From NCBI GenBank assembly GCA_000226015.1, contig JH153954.1, forward strand, positions 146,239 through 189,512: 43,274 nucleotides of DNA. Direction: 5' to 3'. This DNA comes from Mnemiopsis leidyi. Lineage: Eukaryota > Ctenophora > Tentaculata > Lobata > Bolinopsidae. Shown here in pieces: positions 33,300 through 42,847 of this stretch. The notes beneath the pieces were generated by a model. It was not told where the DNA came from. It worked only from the letters and a program-made list of their open reading frames with translations, and made no database searches. Within the stretch, counting starts at the first letter, position 1; each line of letters starts with the position of its first letter. The translations under genes were made by a program, and so were the position numbers.

Positions 33300-35340
33300 C
33301 TAAGTTTTGTTTTTCTTTCCTCGAGGCAGAAGTGGTTTTCCAGCGTCCTTGCCCCTCAGATGAACACCTGAAAACGCCAACATTCAGAATTGCACGATTA
33401 GGCCAGTCAACGACAGAGGCTTCCTCCCGAACTGACCGAAAATCAAAAAGTAATAAATCTTTAAGTCGTTTAATTTTGGAGAAAAATTGATAAAACTTAC
33501 CGAGGACGCGTTCCATTTTGCTTTGAATCTGATTGTTGGGAAGTGCTTTTCCCGTTTCGTATTCTTGGATTATTTGGGGCTTCTCGTTGATTTTCTGAGA
33601 AAAAAATGGATGAGTTAGATTTTTTACTTCATAAACATATTAAATTGGCATTAGTTAACATCAATTAACATAATCGTTTCGACCAGCCATCATGCCAGCC
33701 TTCCGACGGTGGAGATAAAATCTACAAGAAACAAACTACCAGAAATGTGCGCGCGCGGCGACAAAAACTGCATAAATGATTAGGGTGATAACTCGGTATA
33801 AAATAAAGACAATGCTGCTGACAGATTCGGGACACAAAAGCTGTTTGACCAGAAGGCCTTTAATTTCGATTATGTTGTACTATTTAAATACATCTAAATT
33901 GGCCGTTTTAATTTAAGTTTAGATCAAAAGGAACATACTGTGAAATTTTAAAGAAAATCGTACGGTCGGAACACCTCTAAAAAGGCCCGGTACCAAACTT
34001 TTGACAAATTGGTACCATGGTTCAAGATAGCCCAACTCTGTTTGACAATGTCAGAGAAAGTCCTGATGGGCTAAGAGAAAGATTTTGCATAGCTGTAAAT
34101 CCCTAAGAGCAGATACCTGAGCTAACATATTATCAAAAAATAAATACCTGGGCCATATCCTTCTGGGTCCATCCCTTTGCAGTTCTAGCTTCCCTGAGGT
34201 GTCTACTGAAATCTTTAGAAACCGCCTCATCTGAAAACGAACCAAGGATACACAGATTTTACTTCTGGTTAAACTGTTAATCGACGAGTATATCATTAGA
34301 CCACTCAACATCGACTGATGATATTTCTTTGTTTGCAAGCCCACCATTGATTAAACCGATTTAAAATCGGCTAGTGTTCGTTGTATCATCGTTGAAGAGA
34401 TAAAACCTAACAAGTCACTTCGGTTCCACAAGACCAAATTGACCCAAAAAGAAACATTTTTCACAAACCCACGTTTTAGCTCTTCAGTCTCGCGGTCTAA
34501 GTTTGCAGTGTTCTTCTGACATGTTTTCTGTTGATTTCCACCAGCACCGTCTAAAGAGAAGCGAATTAGGGGAGGGACTGGGGTAAGATGTCCACTCATG
34601 AATATAACCAAATTACCGAAATTGCCATGTAATGGTTAAAAAAGGGTTAAAAATGCAAATGGTATTAACCAAAATCAGGAATTTTCCATTAAGTGCTTTT
34701 TTGAGAATTTGTGCCCAAATATTTACCAATAGAGAATATTTCGCAGTGGCCAATTTTTTAAAGGATGGTTGATTATCATGTGTTCTTTTCGTAAACCTAC
34801 ATACGTCACTTAAAGGTCTTATACTTACATTTCTTATCGACATCGACGTTTCCTTGTCTTGAAGCTTTATTTACCGCCTGAATTAAAGGTCTGTTAAGAG
34901 ATTTATTAAGAACAATTAAGATGGGTTCCCGCACGGAATTACGACCGAACACGGAATCACGACCACTGAAACTACGACCTTCGAAATTCCGTTCGTTCGT
35001 AATTCCGTGCAGGTAGCGAACGGAATTACGAACCTCAGTCATCTATGATTTGAATAATGTGAACTTTGTCTATACGAGCTAATTAGCCTTTGGCATACGA
35101 TCCCGTATTTCCTCCCTTCGTAATTTCCCGATCGTAATTCCGTTCGCGAATTTTTAAGATTGGGGTCGTAATTCAGTTTGGGTCGTAATTCCGTGCGCAT
35201 ACCATTAAGATGAGGTTATAAGCATGGCAGAAGAATATGTAAATTGAAATAGTGAAGTTTGAACTCACAGAAGTGGATCTCCTGTCTTTGGCCGTAGTTC
35301 GCTTAGAAAGTACAGTTGGCTGTGTTTGCCAGTCGCTCAT
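33300..35340 (-). CDS. EDF1: Multiprotein bridging factor 1 / EDF1
   Basis: Transcriptional coactivator that bridges sequence-specific activators and TBP; it is also known to bind collided ribosomes. Six exons, 35340-35269, 34877-34829, 34550-34473, 34230-34148, 33594-33501 and 33367-33300, join in phase to 444 nt and 147 aa, the usual length of the family. The N-terminal MBF1 region starts MSDW and includes NTANLDRETEELK. The helix-turn-helix (Cro/C1-type) domain, about residues 73-130, contains KGWTQKDMAQKINEKPQ and EYETGKALPNNQ. The C-terminus is basic (PRGKKNKT). Introns are about 260-390 bp apart from one of 550 bp. Intron 1 contains a Mutator-like MITE. It is followed closely by the co-oriented hnRNP U-like gene. 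Confidence 0.96.
34924..35203. mobile_element. Mutator-like MITE, 280 bp, with an exact 9-bp target duplication
   Basis: Both ends carry inverted copies of GCACGGAATTACGACC preceded by a GGT terminus; a further imperfect block extends the terminal inverted repeat to about 40 bp. The element is flanked by the identical 9-mer ATTAAGATG at 34915-34923 and 35204-35212. Nine-bp duplications are typical of Mutator-like elements. The interior holds further CGTAATTCCG/CGGAATTACG dyads and no coding capacity. It lies in intron 1 of EDF1. Confidence 0.88.
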
Positions 35341-36344
35341 TACTAATGTTATTTTTTGTAAAATCGTGAGTAGTATTACTAATGTTATATTTTGTAAAAT
35401 TGTGAGAAGTATGAAGTACATATTACTGTTATTTTTGTAAAATCGAACAAGTAGTATGAGAATGTGGGTAACAACGCAGATGCAATGATGTAGGCATGCA
35501 CTGAAACTATGTACAAATGAATAATAATGTTAGTATAAGGGGTTTTGAGAAAATGAAATTTCAGAATTTTAAATAAATTATAAACATAATTGACACAACA
35601 AGACAATTTTACAATTACCAAATTTATTCAAAAGGTATTTGATCATCTGAATTAAACTTCATTGACACAACGTGACACTTTTTATATCCACTTGATTCAA
35701 AAGGTATTTGATAACTGAAAACATTTATTTTGAAAACAAACATTTGTTTTTAAAGGTAGATCTCGACCAGATGACACAGGTGTGATCGTCCAATTATGAA
35801 TAGAATGTCCTTTATTTTGTTATTGAATATGAGCAATAAATTAGTACATTAAAACCTTAATGTCAAAGAGCTTTATATCAATTAACAAAAGAAAAACCCA
35901 ATGGCCATACAGTCGATTTTACATTTTTGAACGAACCAGAAAAACCCAATGCCGAACTACAGATTGTTATGTAGCATTCGATTTTTGGGGAAGCACCTCT
36001 TTAACAAGAAGAAAATCATGTACGCAACCTACAATGTCAGCATTTATCCTTAACATTCTTTCATTTTGGTCAGTCAATGATTATTTTAGGAGACGGTTTA
36101 CTATATATCATGTATGATTGTGTGTTACGTAATGTAAATAGCTTTTATCAAATAGAAAACGATCTAAAACAAGAAAAGTCTACTGAATAACAAATCACAC
36201 AAAACTTTTCTCATTACAATAAAAAAATGTAAACCTCATTTTTAGTTAAATCAATTTCCGGCGATGATGTTGAAAGATGCAGAATCATTCAATTTAACTA
36301 TGCAGACAATAAGGATTCTTTTGGCTATCTATCATCTATCAGTT
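35341..36344. other. Spacer between EDF1 and the tryptophan-rich gene, nothing recognised
   Basis: AT-rich. It includes two short direct repeats (ATTACTAATGTTAT with TTTTGTAAAAT, near 35340 and 35375) and a repeated TTGACACAAC/TTCAAAAGGTATTTGAT pair around 35585-35710. No coding segment was supported. It should hold the EDF1 promoter and the 3' UTR of the next gene. Confidence 0.4.
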
Positions 36345-37814
36345 TCAATCAGCAACTTCAACAGTTATGTTACCGTTCTGAATTATGTAAACAAGAGGCT
36401 TCCCTAAACTACTCACTTCCCGCAGTTGATCCCGCAGTTGCTCATATATAGGTCTCTTTAAAGCCACGGAGGAAACTGAAAGTTCTGTAGTTTGGCGAGT
36501 TTTAGCTTTTTCGGTAGTTTTGTTCATGGATTGAGAATTTAAGTCGTTATACCCTTCCTGGGATTTAAACTTGCCATCAATTTTAGTTGAATCGGTAGGT
36601 TCTTGCAGAAACCAAGGTTTTTGGGGGCGCATTTTGTGAGTTTCTGGATCAGCCTTCTTTGCCGGTTGTATATTCAACAAATCCTTGATCGACTCAGATT
36701 TTTGTGAAACATTAACAGCGGAAGAACTAGATGTCTCCTGCGTCGGAATATGAAGAATGTCCTTGAGAGATTGGGTTGGTTGTGTCGTAGCCTGCTGGAG
36801 GTAGGAGGATGACGGTCTTCTAGGCTGCCCGGTATCCCAAGTTCCAGACCTATCGAAGTTCTGCGACCTGTGTTTGTTCTTGTTAACACTGTTCTGTATC
36901 CAGCTCTTTTCTTCCTGGCTGTCAGATCTTGTTCTCATTCTGTCACTTTGTTTATTACTCATCCAGACACTGGAATATCCAACATCGCTTTCTTTCGTCC
37001 CTAAAACAGTTGAAAAATCGGCCGGTTTAGGTCTTGGTGGTTGTTGGCTGCTTGAAGTTTTACCTCGTTTAGAGGGAGGTCTACTGGCAGACAAAGACGG
37101 AAAGAGCTCCTCTGCTTGAAAGTCGGGCGCAGGACCATCCCATCCGTCGTCATACCCCCAGTTAGGAGGGGGGTCGGCGGTGGCGGGTTCTGTGTCGACA
37201 GAGTCCCAGACATCTCCTGAGGTGTTGCCCCAGGAGTCTCCCCAGCCACCCCAGTCGTCTGAAATAAGTTATGATAATTAGATTTCTCTTGTCTTGAAAT
37301 ATGGTTAAAATGTTGATTAGCCCTAAGGAACGTCCAACGGGTACCAATTCGTCTAACCTGCAGGTTTTGATTTACATATAACGGATCGTCTAACCTGTAG
37401 GTTTTACTCTACATATAACGGATCGTCTAACCTGCAGGTTTTACTCTACATATAACGGATCGTCTAACCTGTAGGTTTACTCTACATATAACGGATCGTC
37501 TAACCTGCAGGTTTTACTCTACACATAACGGATCGTCTAACCTGCAGGTTTTAATCTACATATAACGGATTGTCTAACCTGCAGGTTTTACTCTACATAT
37601 AACGGATCGTCTAACCTGCAGGTTTTACTCTACATATAACGGATCGTCTAACCTGCAGGTTTTAATTTACATATAACGGATCTTCTTACCTGCAGGTTTT
37701 ACTCTACATATAACGGATCGTCTAACCTGCAGGTTTTGAGCTAGTAGGAACTCCCCACCCAGACGCATCAGAAGACCAGGCAGCACTAACACCAAGTTTC
37801 AGCTTTTTCGGCAT
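36345..37814 (-). CDS. Tryptophan-rich, low-complexity protein of unknown function
   Basis: Two exons, 37814-37727 and 37258-36345, join in phase to 1002 nt (333 aa). It starts MPKKLKLG. Residues about 10-75 are rich in Trp, Asp and Gly (DDWGGWGDSWG, NWGYDDGWDG), a pattern like short GW-type peptide motifs. The middle is Ser/Gln/Lys-rich and probably disordered. Two related short motifs, SLKDILHI (about 193) and SIKDLLNI (about 218), look like repeated docking helices. The C-terminus (YEQLRDQLREVSSLGKPLVYIIQNGNITVEV) looks folded. No family is recognised; an RNA-silencing or mRNA-decay adaptor is a guess from the motif style only. Intron 1 is filled by a minisatellite made from the exon 1 donor. 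Confidence 0.8.
37351..37740 (-). repeat. 37-bp minisatellite copying the exon 1 / intron 1 junction
   Basis: Eleven tandem copies of a 37-bp unit. On the coding (minus) strand each unit contains AAACCTGCAG|GTTAGACGATC, which is the last bases of exon 1 of the tryptophan-rich gene followed by the first bases of its intron. The array thus repeats a functional-looking 5' splice site; the first copy at 37727/37726 is the one that keeps the frame. Copies vary by single bases (CTGCAG versus CTGTAG). Confidence 0.93.
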
Positions 37815-38416
37815 TCTTCTCTTTCTGGTACTTCAGGTCAGGACATTGGGACCTTTCTAGATCTGGCTATAGCGTCAAAGCTCAGTTCTATACACATAAT
37901 AATGGTAAAGTTAATGAAACACTAATTGTAAAAGAGTTTTTTAAGAAACGCAGTCATTTTGTTTAAATTTGAAGTAGGAAAACCATACAAATCGTTGAAA
38001 AAAATTCAATGAAATGCTTTAACAGCCAGTAGCCACACCACACATCAATTTAAGATTAAAATGTGAGTTAGGAACACGAACAACGACAGTGATCACAAAT
38101 ATCGTTTATGAGCATAATATTATAATATTGTACAAATCAATGCACCTGTCTATGAAAACATCATATAAATTGATTTCAAATATAATCTCCAGATTCCTAT
38201 TGAAAACAACTCAACAAGAGATCCAGCCCTTGACAACATTTTTAGAACTAACAAACTTTCCACGGCGCAACTGAGAGAAAGAACTACGGAAACAGAAGGT
38301 CATTATAGTCCCAAGCAAATCACCTCTTTTGACACAAAACGTGGCACTTGCAAAGCATGTGATCCCACTGTGTCTGATGAGCGAGAGCCGCGCCTATACG
38401 ATAAGCACGTGCATAA
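37815..38416. other. 5' flank of the tryptophan-rich gene, nothing recognised
   Basis: AT-rich sequence between the ATG at 37814 and the orphan exon at 38417. It should carry the promoter of the minus-strand gene. No core promoter motif was assigned. Confidence 0.35.
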
Positions 38417-38528
38417 CTAGGAAATCTCCATGACCTCCTCGTCGGTAACTCTGAGTGCGGAGAAAGGCACCATGTCGTGGGAGCTCTTTACTGCTGTCGT
38501 GCCGGCTGGGAACGTGTAATCTCCTTGT
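38417..38528 (-). CDS. Candidate terminal coding exon, unrecognised
   Basis: A minus-strand acceptor (ATGCTTTCAG) precedes 112 nt that encode a 36-residue C-terminus (DYTFPAGTTAVKSS, then DMVPFSALRVTDEEVMEIS) ending in TAG at 38419-38417. GC content and residue use are protein-like compared with the flanks. The upstream exons could not be found between here and the plus-strand gene at 39460, so this may be a relic or the tail of a small, poorly visible gene. Confidence 0.4.
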
Positions 38529-39459
38529 CTGAAAGCATTCTTTTTAATATCACTCGTGTTTTCTATCCCAAAAGATTCATTAAAAAATGTTATCCTTGTT
38601 TTTATAAAAACTTTGTTCAAACTATTGTTTGTAATTTTTACCCTTGTTCTTCAAATTTGAAAAGCTTTTTGTAATGTTTATCTTTTTCTGAAAGTAGTTT
38701 AATAGTTTAAGTAAGTTTTAACCGATCTAAAAGAGTTTTTGTAAAGTTTAATACCCCTGTCTCAAAGCACAGGTTTTAGAATTAGAACTAAATTATAAGA
38801 ATTAGTCGGCGTTGTCGAACGGCATTAAGGTCATTGGCCCTAACTTAATAACCGCATGATTAGATATAAATTATTTTTTTACTTAACCGAATTGAAAATT
38901 TATTTGTTTACTATTCCAAAACTTGACAACAACTTGACAAGTTGACTTGAATTTAACTCTATTGAAAAACCAGACAAGATACTACTATTGGTACGCGTCT
39001 CTCGAAATTCCTCCTGATCTCTTGTCACGGTATTATGACACTAATACTTAAACACGGGCCGTATTTTTTACTCCTGCTTTTTTGACTTATTACTTATTCG
39101 ACAAACTCAAAAGTCAAAAGCCCTTGAGTAAAGTATGATTGAACAACTTACAGCAGAACGTTTATTATCTACAGATACAGAGAACTCAGGATAGTGAGAA
39201 GTGTGATATCATACAGGCTCCGATTCCAAATCGACGTCCTAGACTAATTTGACGATTAGAAGCGTTCTCATGGGCTTATGTCATTGTTGTGTGATACTAT
39301 TGTTTCAGTTGTTTAAGATGACCTGCCAGTCCCCTCCGTAACTTACTGCAGACCACCGAAACATAAAATGTGTTCACGCACGGGCCTTTAAGATAATCTT
39401 CAAGATAATCAAGAACGCCTTCTTGTTTTGTTCTTGCAAAGTTGTTAGTTAGTTGGTAA
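38529..39459. other. Intergenic region upstream of the FAS-like gene, nothing recognised
   Basis: AT-rich with no supported coding segment. A minus-strand frame at 39297-39479 overlaps the start of the FAS-like gene and has no family features. The promoter of the FAS-like gene is expected here. Confidence 0.4.
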
Positions 39460-42400
39460 ATGGATCCTGACATTGTCATTGCGGGGGTTGCTTGTCGGTA
39501 TCCTGGACTAGAAAACGTAGAGCAGTTTGCAGAGTTTGTTCAGACTGAAGATGCTCGCGTATCGAGTCCACGAACTATAACAAAGGATAAACTAGACACC
39601 TCTCAGTTCTGTGTCCACGCCCATCAAGCAGAGAACTGTGATCCTCAGATCCGTATACTCCTCCACTGTGCGCGAGAAGCTCTGTGTGACGCAGCGCTAC
39701 ATTGCACAACCCAAACATCAAGCTATTCTGCCAAGGATCCTGCCCGCGCACTCACAATCGGGTGCATAGTATCGTGTGAGGTGTCCGATTACGGAGAATC
39801 AGTGGGTTACGACATTCCCGCCCTCTCGGGCTATGGAGTTCTAGGCGGATGTCGAGCCATGATAGCCAATAGAATCTCCTTTGAATGCAATCTGACAGGA
39901 CCGAGTTACACGCTAGCTAGTGGAAACAGTTTAATAGCCCTCCACAATGCAGTGAGTCTAATTCGTAATGGGCGATGTGACGTGATGGTAGTGGGAGCTA
40001 TAGAATTGAACTTAAAGGTCAGCTATACCAGGGTAGTTAAACTGTTGGACCCGGACATAAACAGGTCAGAGGGAGGGGGTATCGTCGTACTTGCTAGAAG
40101 AGACATTGCGGTTAAAGACTATGGAACATTAGGCAACACTTGGACAAGGTTTGTTGGCTCTGCTGAAGGGGAAGAGGTGAGAGAGCGGATTGGAGGGTTC
40201 TTGAGAACCGCACTGGAGAGTAGCGGGGAGGGAGCTGGAGGGGAGTCTGATGAATCTGTACAAGTTATAGGAGATAACAGTTGGAACCGTAACATTGGTC
40301 ACATGGAGAAAGAAGTGCTGGGGGAGATGTCCAAAACAACACATATACGATATCAGCTACACGGCACCATTTCTATGTTCGGAGATCTCGGGTCGGCGTC
40401 TGGTTTTACATCACTACTTTTGGCAGTGTTCCAAAACAAAAAACCACTGCCAGTCACGTATATTACATCGTGCGGTCTAACAGGTACGTACTGCCTAGTA
40501 AAGTACAGAAGGAAAATCTCCAAACAGAAACCAGCAACAGCTACCAGGTTCCTATCGATAGCTGGACAAAACATTTCGACGGTAGAACATGTCCTGCAGA
40601 GTTACCGGAACTCGTCTCAGAGATCGACTTTGTACAGCAAGCTGCAGGACAGATTCTCACAGTCTGGACTTGCCAGGGGAGTCTATGATGCTATGCTGGA
40701 TACCACTGAAACGGAAACAGCACAAAACAGACCATTATGGTTGGTGGTGGGTGGGGTGGGCGCCAACTGGGATGGCATGGGTCAGAACCTCGCCAAATTG
40801 TCAAGTTACAGTGCTTCTGTCAGCTCTTCCGAGGAAATGTTTGAAAAGTTTAGAGATTTGGACATCGATGGATCCGGGGTCTTCGAAATGCTTTCATCCC
40901 TGTTAAAGTTTCAAATCGCACATATTGACATTTTGAAGGAACTGGGAGTGGAGTTTGACGGGGTGATAGGACATAGTTTTGGAGAAATAGCTGCGTTATA
41001 CGCTACAGAAACAATAACACGCAACCAGGCCGTCCAATGTGCTGCTTACCGAGCCATATCTGTAGAAAAAAGTGCTGAGGGTGCCATGCTAGCTGTGTCT
41101 TTGACAGATAAAGTTCAAAATATCAGGAGTTGGGCTGCAGAGATACTTGACACTTTGCCAATCGACTTAGCTTGCGTAAATAGTTCGACTTCATTTGTCC
41201 TGGCAGGCACTGAAGTTGCTGTTTATCAGGCAAGATCGCTATTAGAACAACAAGGCGCCAGATGCACCCTCCTGAAAACACACCACAAAGCATTCCATTC
41301 CCGACACATGCTAAAAGTTTCCCAGGAGTACCGCAACAACCTCCAGCCACACTTCCCAAAACCACTGCCGCCGCCGTCCAACTTTCACAGCACTAGCAAC
41401 CAGGGAACATACAAGATTGATGCCGACTACTTCGTCACAAACATGACCCGACAAGTAAAGTTCTACGACACCTACACGGACAGGGTGCCCGACAACTCGG
41501 TTATTCTAGAGCTCTCACCTCATCCCATGTTTTGTAAGAGTCTGGAACGTGATCTTGTCGGGGTAAGGTGCATACCGTTGTCTCTCAGAAACAGCAAGAC
41601 AACCGAACAACTAGCACAGGCTCTGAAGCAGGTTCACTTGACATGCCGTATTGTAGATCTCAGTTTTCTGGGAGGTGTCGATGAGGGGGAGGTGCAAGAA
41701 GGGAGTCTCCTGAAGTGGGACCTCTCCCAAACCTGGTATGTACCTAAACAGGAACATTTCCCAGTGTTGGGAGCACAGAAACTTCAACTATCATCCTCAA
41801 CCTTCACTCACTTCTCCCTCGACGTCTCTAAGTATGATCTTAACGAGGATATAAATAGCAGTATCGTGATGGTGGATGTCATTCAACACTTGGCACAACA
41901 CAGTGATGAAGAAGCTTTTATTCTCAGCGGGAAGGAAATGAAATCAACCCCCAAGCGTTCATCAAATAACTACGTAGACGTGCACATCCAACAAAATCAG
42001 GTGGAGATAATCTACAACGGTTTTCTGTTGGTTTCTGGGAACCTGAATAAGCTACCAGCTGCAAAGACACGTAATTGTTCGTTTTCCCAGGACGACTACA
42101 ACAACTATTTGGACGAGATAACGAAGATAGAGCAGAAAAATGAAGTCTCGGAGCTGGCCCTATACTTCAACATCATGCCAGCAGCGGACACTCAAAGTGA
42201 AGCTAACATAATCTTAAACACAGGGAGGGAGATTGGAATAATTTGGAAGGGGACTCCAAAGCAGGAACAAGAACAAACTCTCAAACAGGGCAGTGAAGAT
42301 GAGAGTGGTCTTGTCAAGAAGACTAAGAAACTTCTGGGTGTAAATATTGTGAGTGATCCTCGCCGGAAACTCATTGAGTACGGTTTAGACTCGCTCATGT

Positions 42401-42504
42401 CTGTCGAGTTGATTGAGATGCTAAAAGATGTTACTGGTATTGAGCTTGATAATAGTGACATCATGAACTTGTCTTTCAAAGATTTAGCCGAGATTGCTCC
42501 ATGA
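39460..42504 (+). CDS. Animal FAS/PKS-like protein: inactive KS, intact AT, partial DH and ACP
   Basis: Intronless, 1014 aa. Residues 4-350 are ketosynthase-like (MDPDIVIAGVACRYPG), but the active-site Cys region reads GPSYTLASGNSLIALH, with Ser154 where Cys is expected. The two catalytic His motifs read VIGDNSWN (Asp272) and MFGDLGSASG (Asp309). Acyltransferase, about 425-730: LVVGGVGANWDGMG, GHSFGE with Ser506, and AFHSRHM with His613 are intact. Next is a shortened dehydratase-like region, about 760-900, without the catalytic His motif (YDLNEDIN at 792), then an acyl carrier domain with LIEYGLDSL and Ser978 for phosphopantetheine. There is no KR, ER, methyltransferase-like or thioesterase domain. 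It could load an acyl unit onto its own or another carrier but should not condense chains. Start is the first ATG of the conserved KS beginning; an AATAAA follows at 42556. Confidence 0.92.
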   Translation: MDPDIVIAGVACRYPGLENVEQFAEFVQTEDARVSSPRTITKDKLDTSQFCVHAHQAENCDPQIRILLHCAREALCDAALHCTTQTSSYSAKDPARALTIGCIVSCEVSDYGESVGYDIPALSGYGVLGGCRAMIANRISFECNLTGPSYTLASGNSLIALHNAVSLIRNGRCDVMVVGAIELNLKVSYTRVVKLLDPDINRSEGGGIVVLARRDIAVKDYGTLGNTWTRFVGSAEGEEVRERIGGFLRTALESSGEGAGGESDESVQVIGDNSWNRNIGHMEKEVLGEMSKTTHIRYQLHGTISMFGDLGSASGFTSLLLAVFQNKKPLPVTYITSCGLTGTYCLVKYRRKISKQKPATATRFLSIAGQNISTVEHVLQSYRNSSQRSTLYSKLQDRFSQSGLARGVYDAMLDTTETETAQNRPLWLVVGGVGANWDGMGQNLAKLSSYSASVSSSEEMFEKFRDLDIDGSGVFEMLSSLLKFQIAHIDILKELGVEFDGVIGHSFGEIAALYATETITRNQAVQCAAYRAISVEKSAEGAMLAVSLTDKVQNIRSWAAEILDTLPIDLACVNSSTSFVLAGTEVAVYQARSLLEQQGARCTLLKTHHKAFHSRHMLKVSQEYRNNLQPHFPKPLPPPSNFHSTSNQGTYKIDADYFVTNMTRQVKFYDTYTDRVPDNSVILELSPHPMFCKSLERDLVGVRCIPLSLRNSKTTEQLAQALKQVHLTCRIVDLSFLGGVDEGEVQEGSLLKWDLSQTWYVPKQEHFPVLGAQKLQLSSSTFTHFSLDVSKYDLNEDINSSIVMVDVIQHLAQHSDEEAFILSGKEMKSTPKRSSNNYVDVHIQQNQVEIIYNGFLLVSGNLNKLPAAKTRNCSFSQDDYNNYLDEITKIEQKNEVSELALYFNIMPAADTQSEANIILNTGREIGIIWKGTPKQEQEQTLKQGSEDESGLVKKTKKLLGVNIVSDPRRKLIEYGLDSLMSVELIEMLKDVTGIELDNSDIMNLSFKDLAEIAP

Positions 42505-42555
42505 TTATATTTTTATTGCTAAACAGAGAGTTAAATTTGCACAATGAGTTTATGT

Positions 42556-42561
42556 AATAAA
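42556..42561 (+). terminator. Poly(A) signal of the FAS-like gene
   Basis: AATAAA 52 nt after the TGA stop of the FAS-like gene. It supports a transcript that ends here and hence a genuine short protein rather than a split longer synthase. Confidence 0.65.
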
Positions 42562-42847
42562 TCATGATTATTCATGAATCATAATCATTGAAACCTGCTT
42601 ATCAAAATTTAGAAATTGTATTCGATTCGCATTCCAATTTAATAATCGTATGGTTTGCAAACCACTACTTTCATTTTTCAAGAAGTTTAAAATAAAAGGA
42701 ATCTAAATGAAATTGATACCAAATTATAAAAGTAAGAAAATAAATTCTTTTATCAAAAAGCTCTTCCGTTTACGTGCACAGTATCATTTGAAGGAGAGGA
42801 TTTAACAACGTGTCAAATAAAAAACATTTTTATAATATTGTGAACAG

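Noticed and set aside
39297..39479. 60-codon minus-strand frame overlapping the FAS-like start
   Set aside because: Overlaps the conserved KS start codon region on the other strand and shows no family feature.
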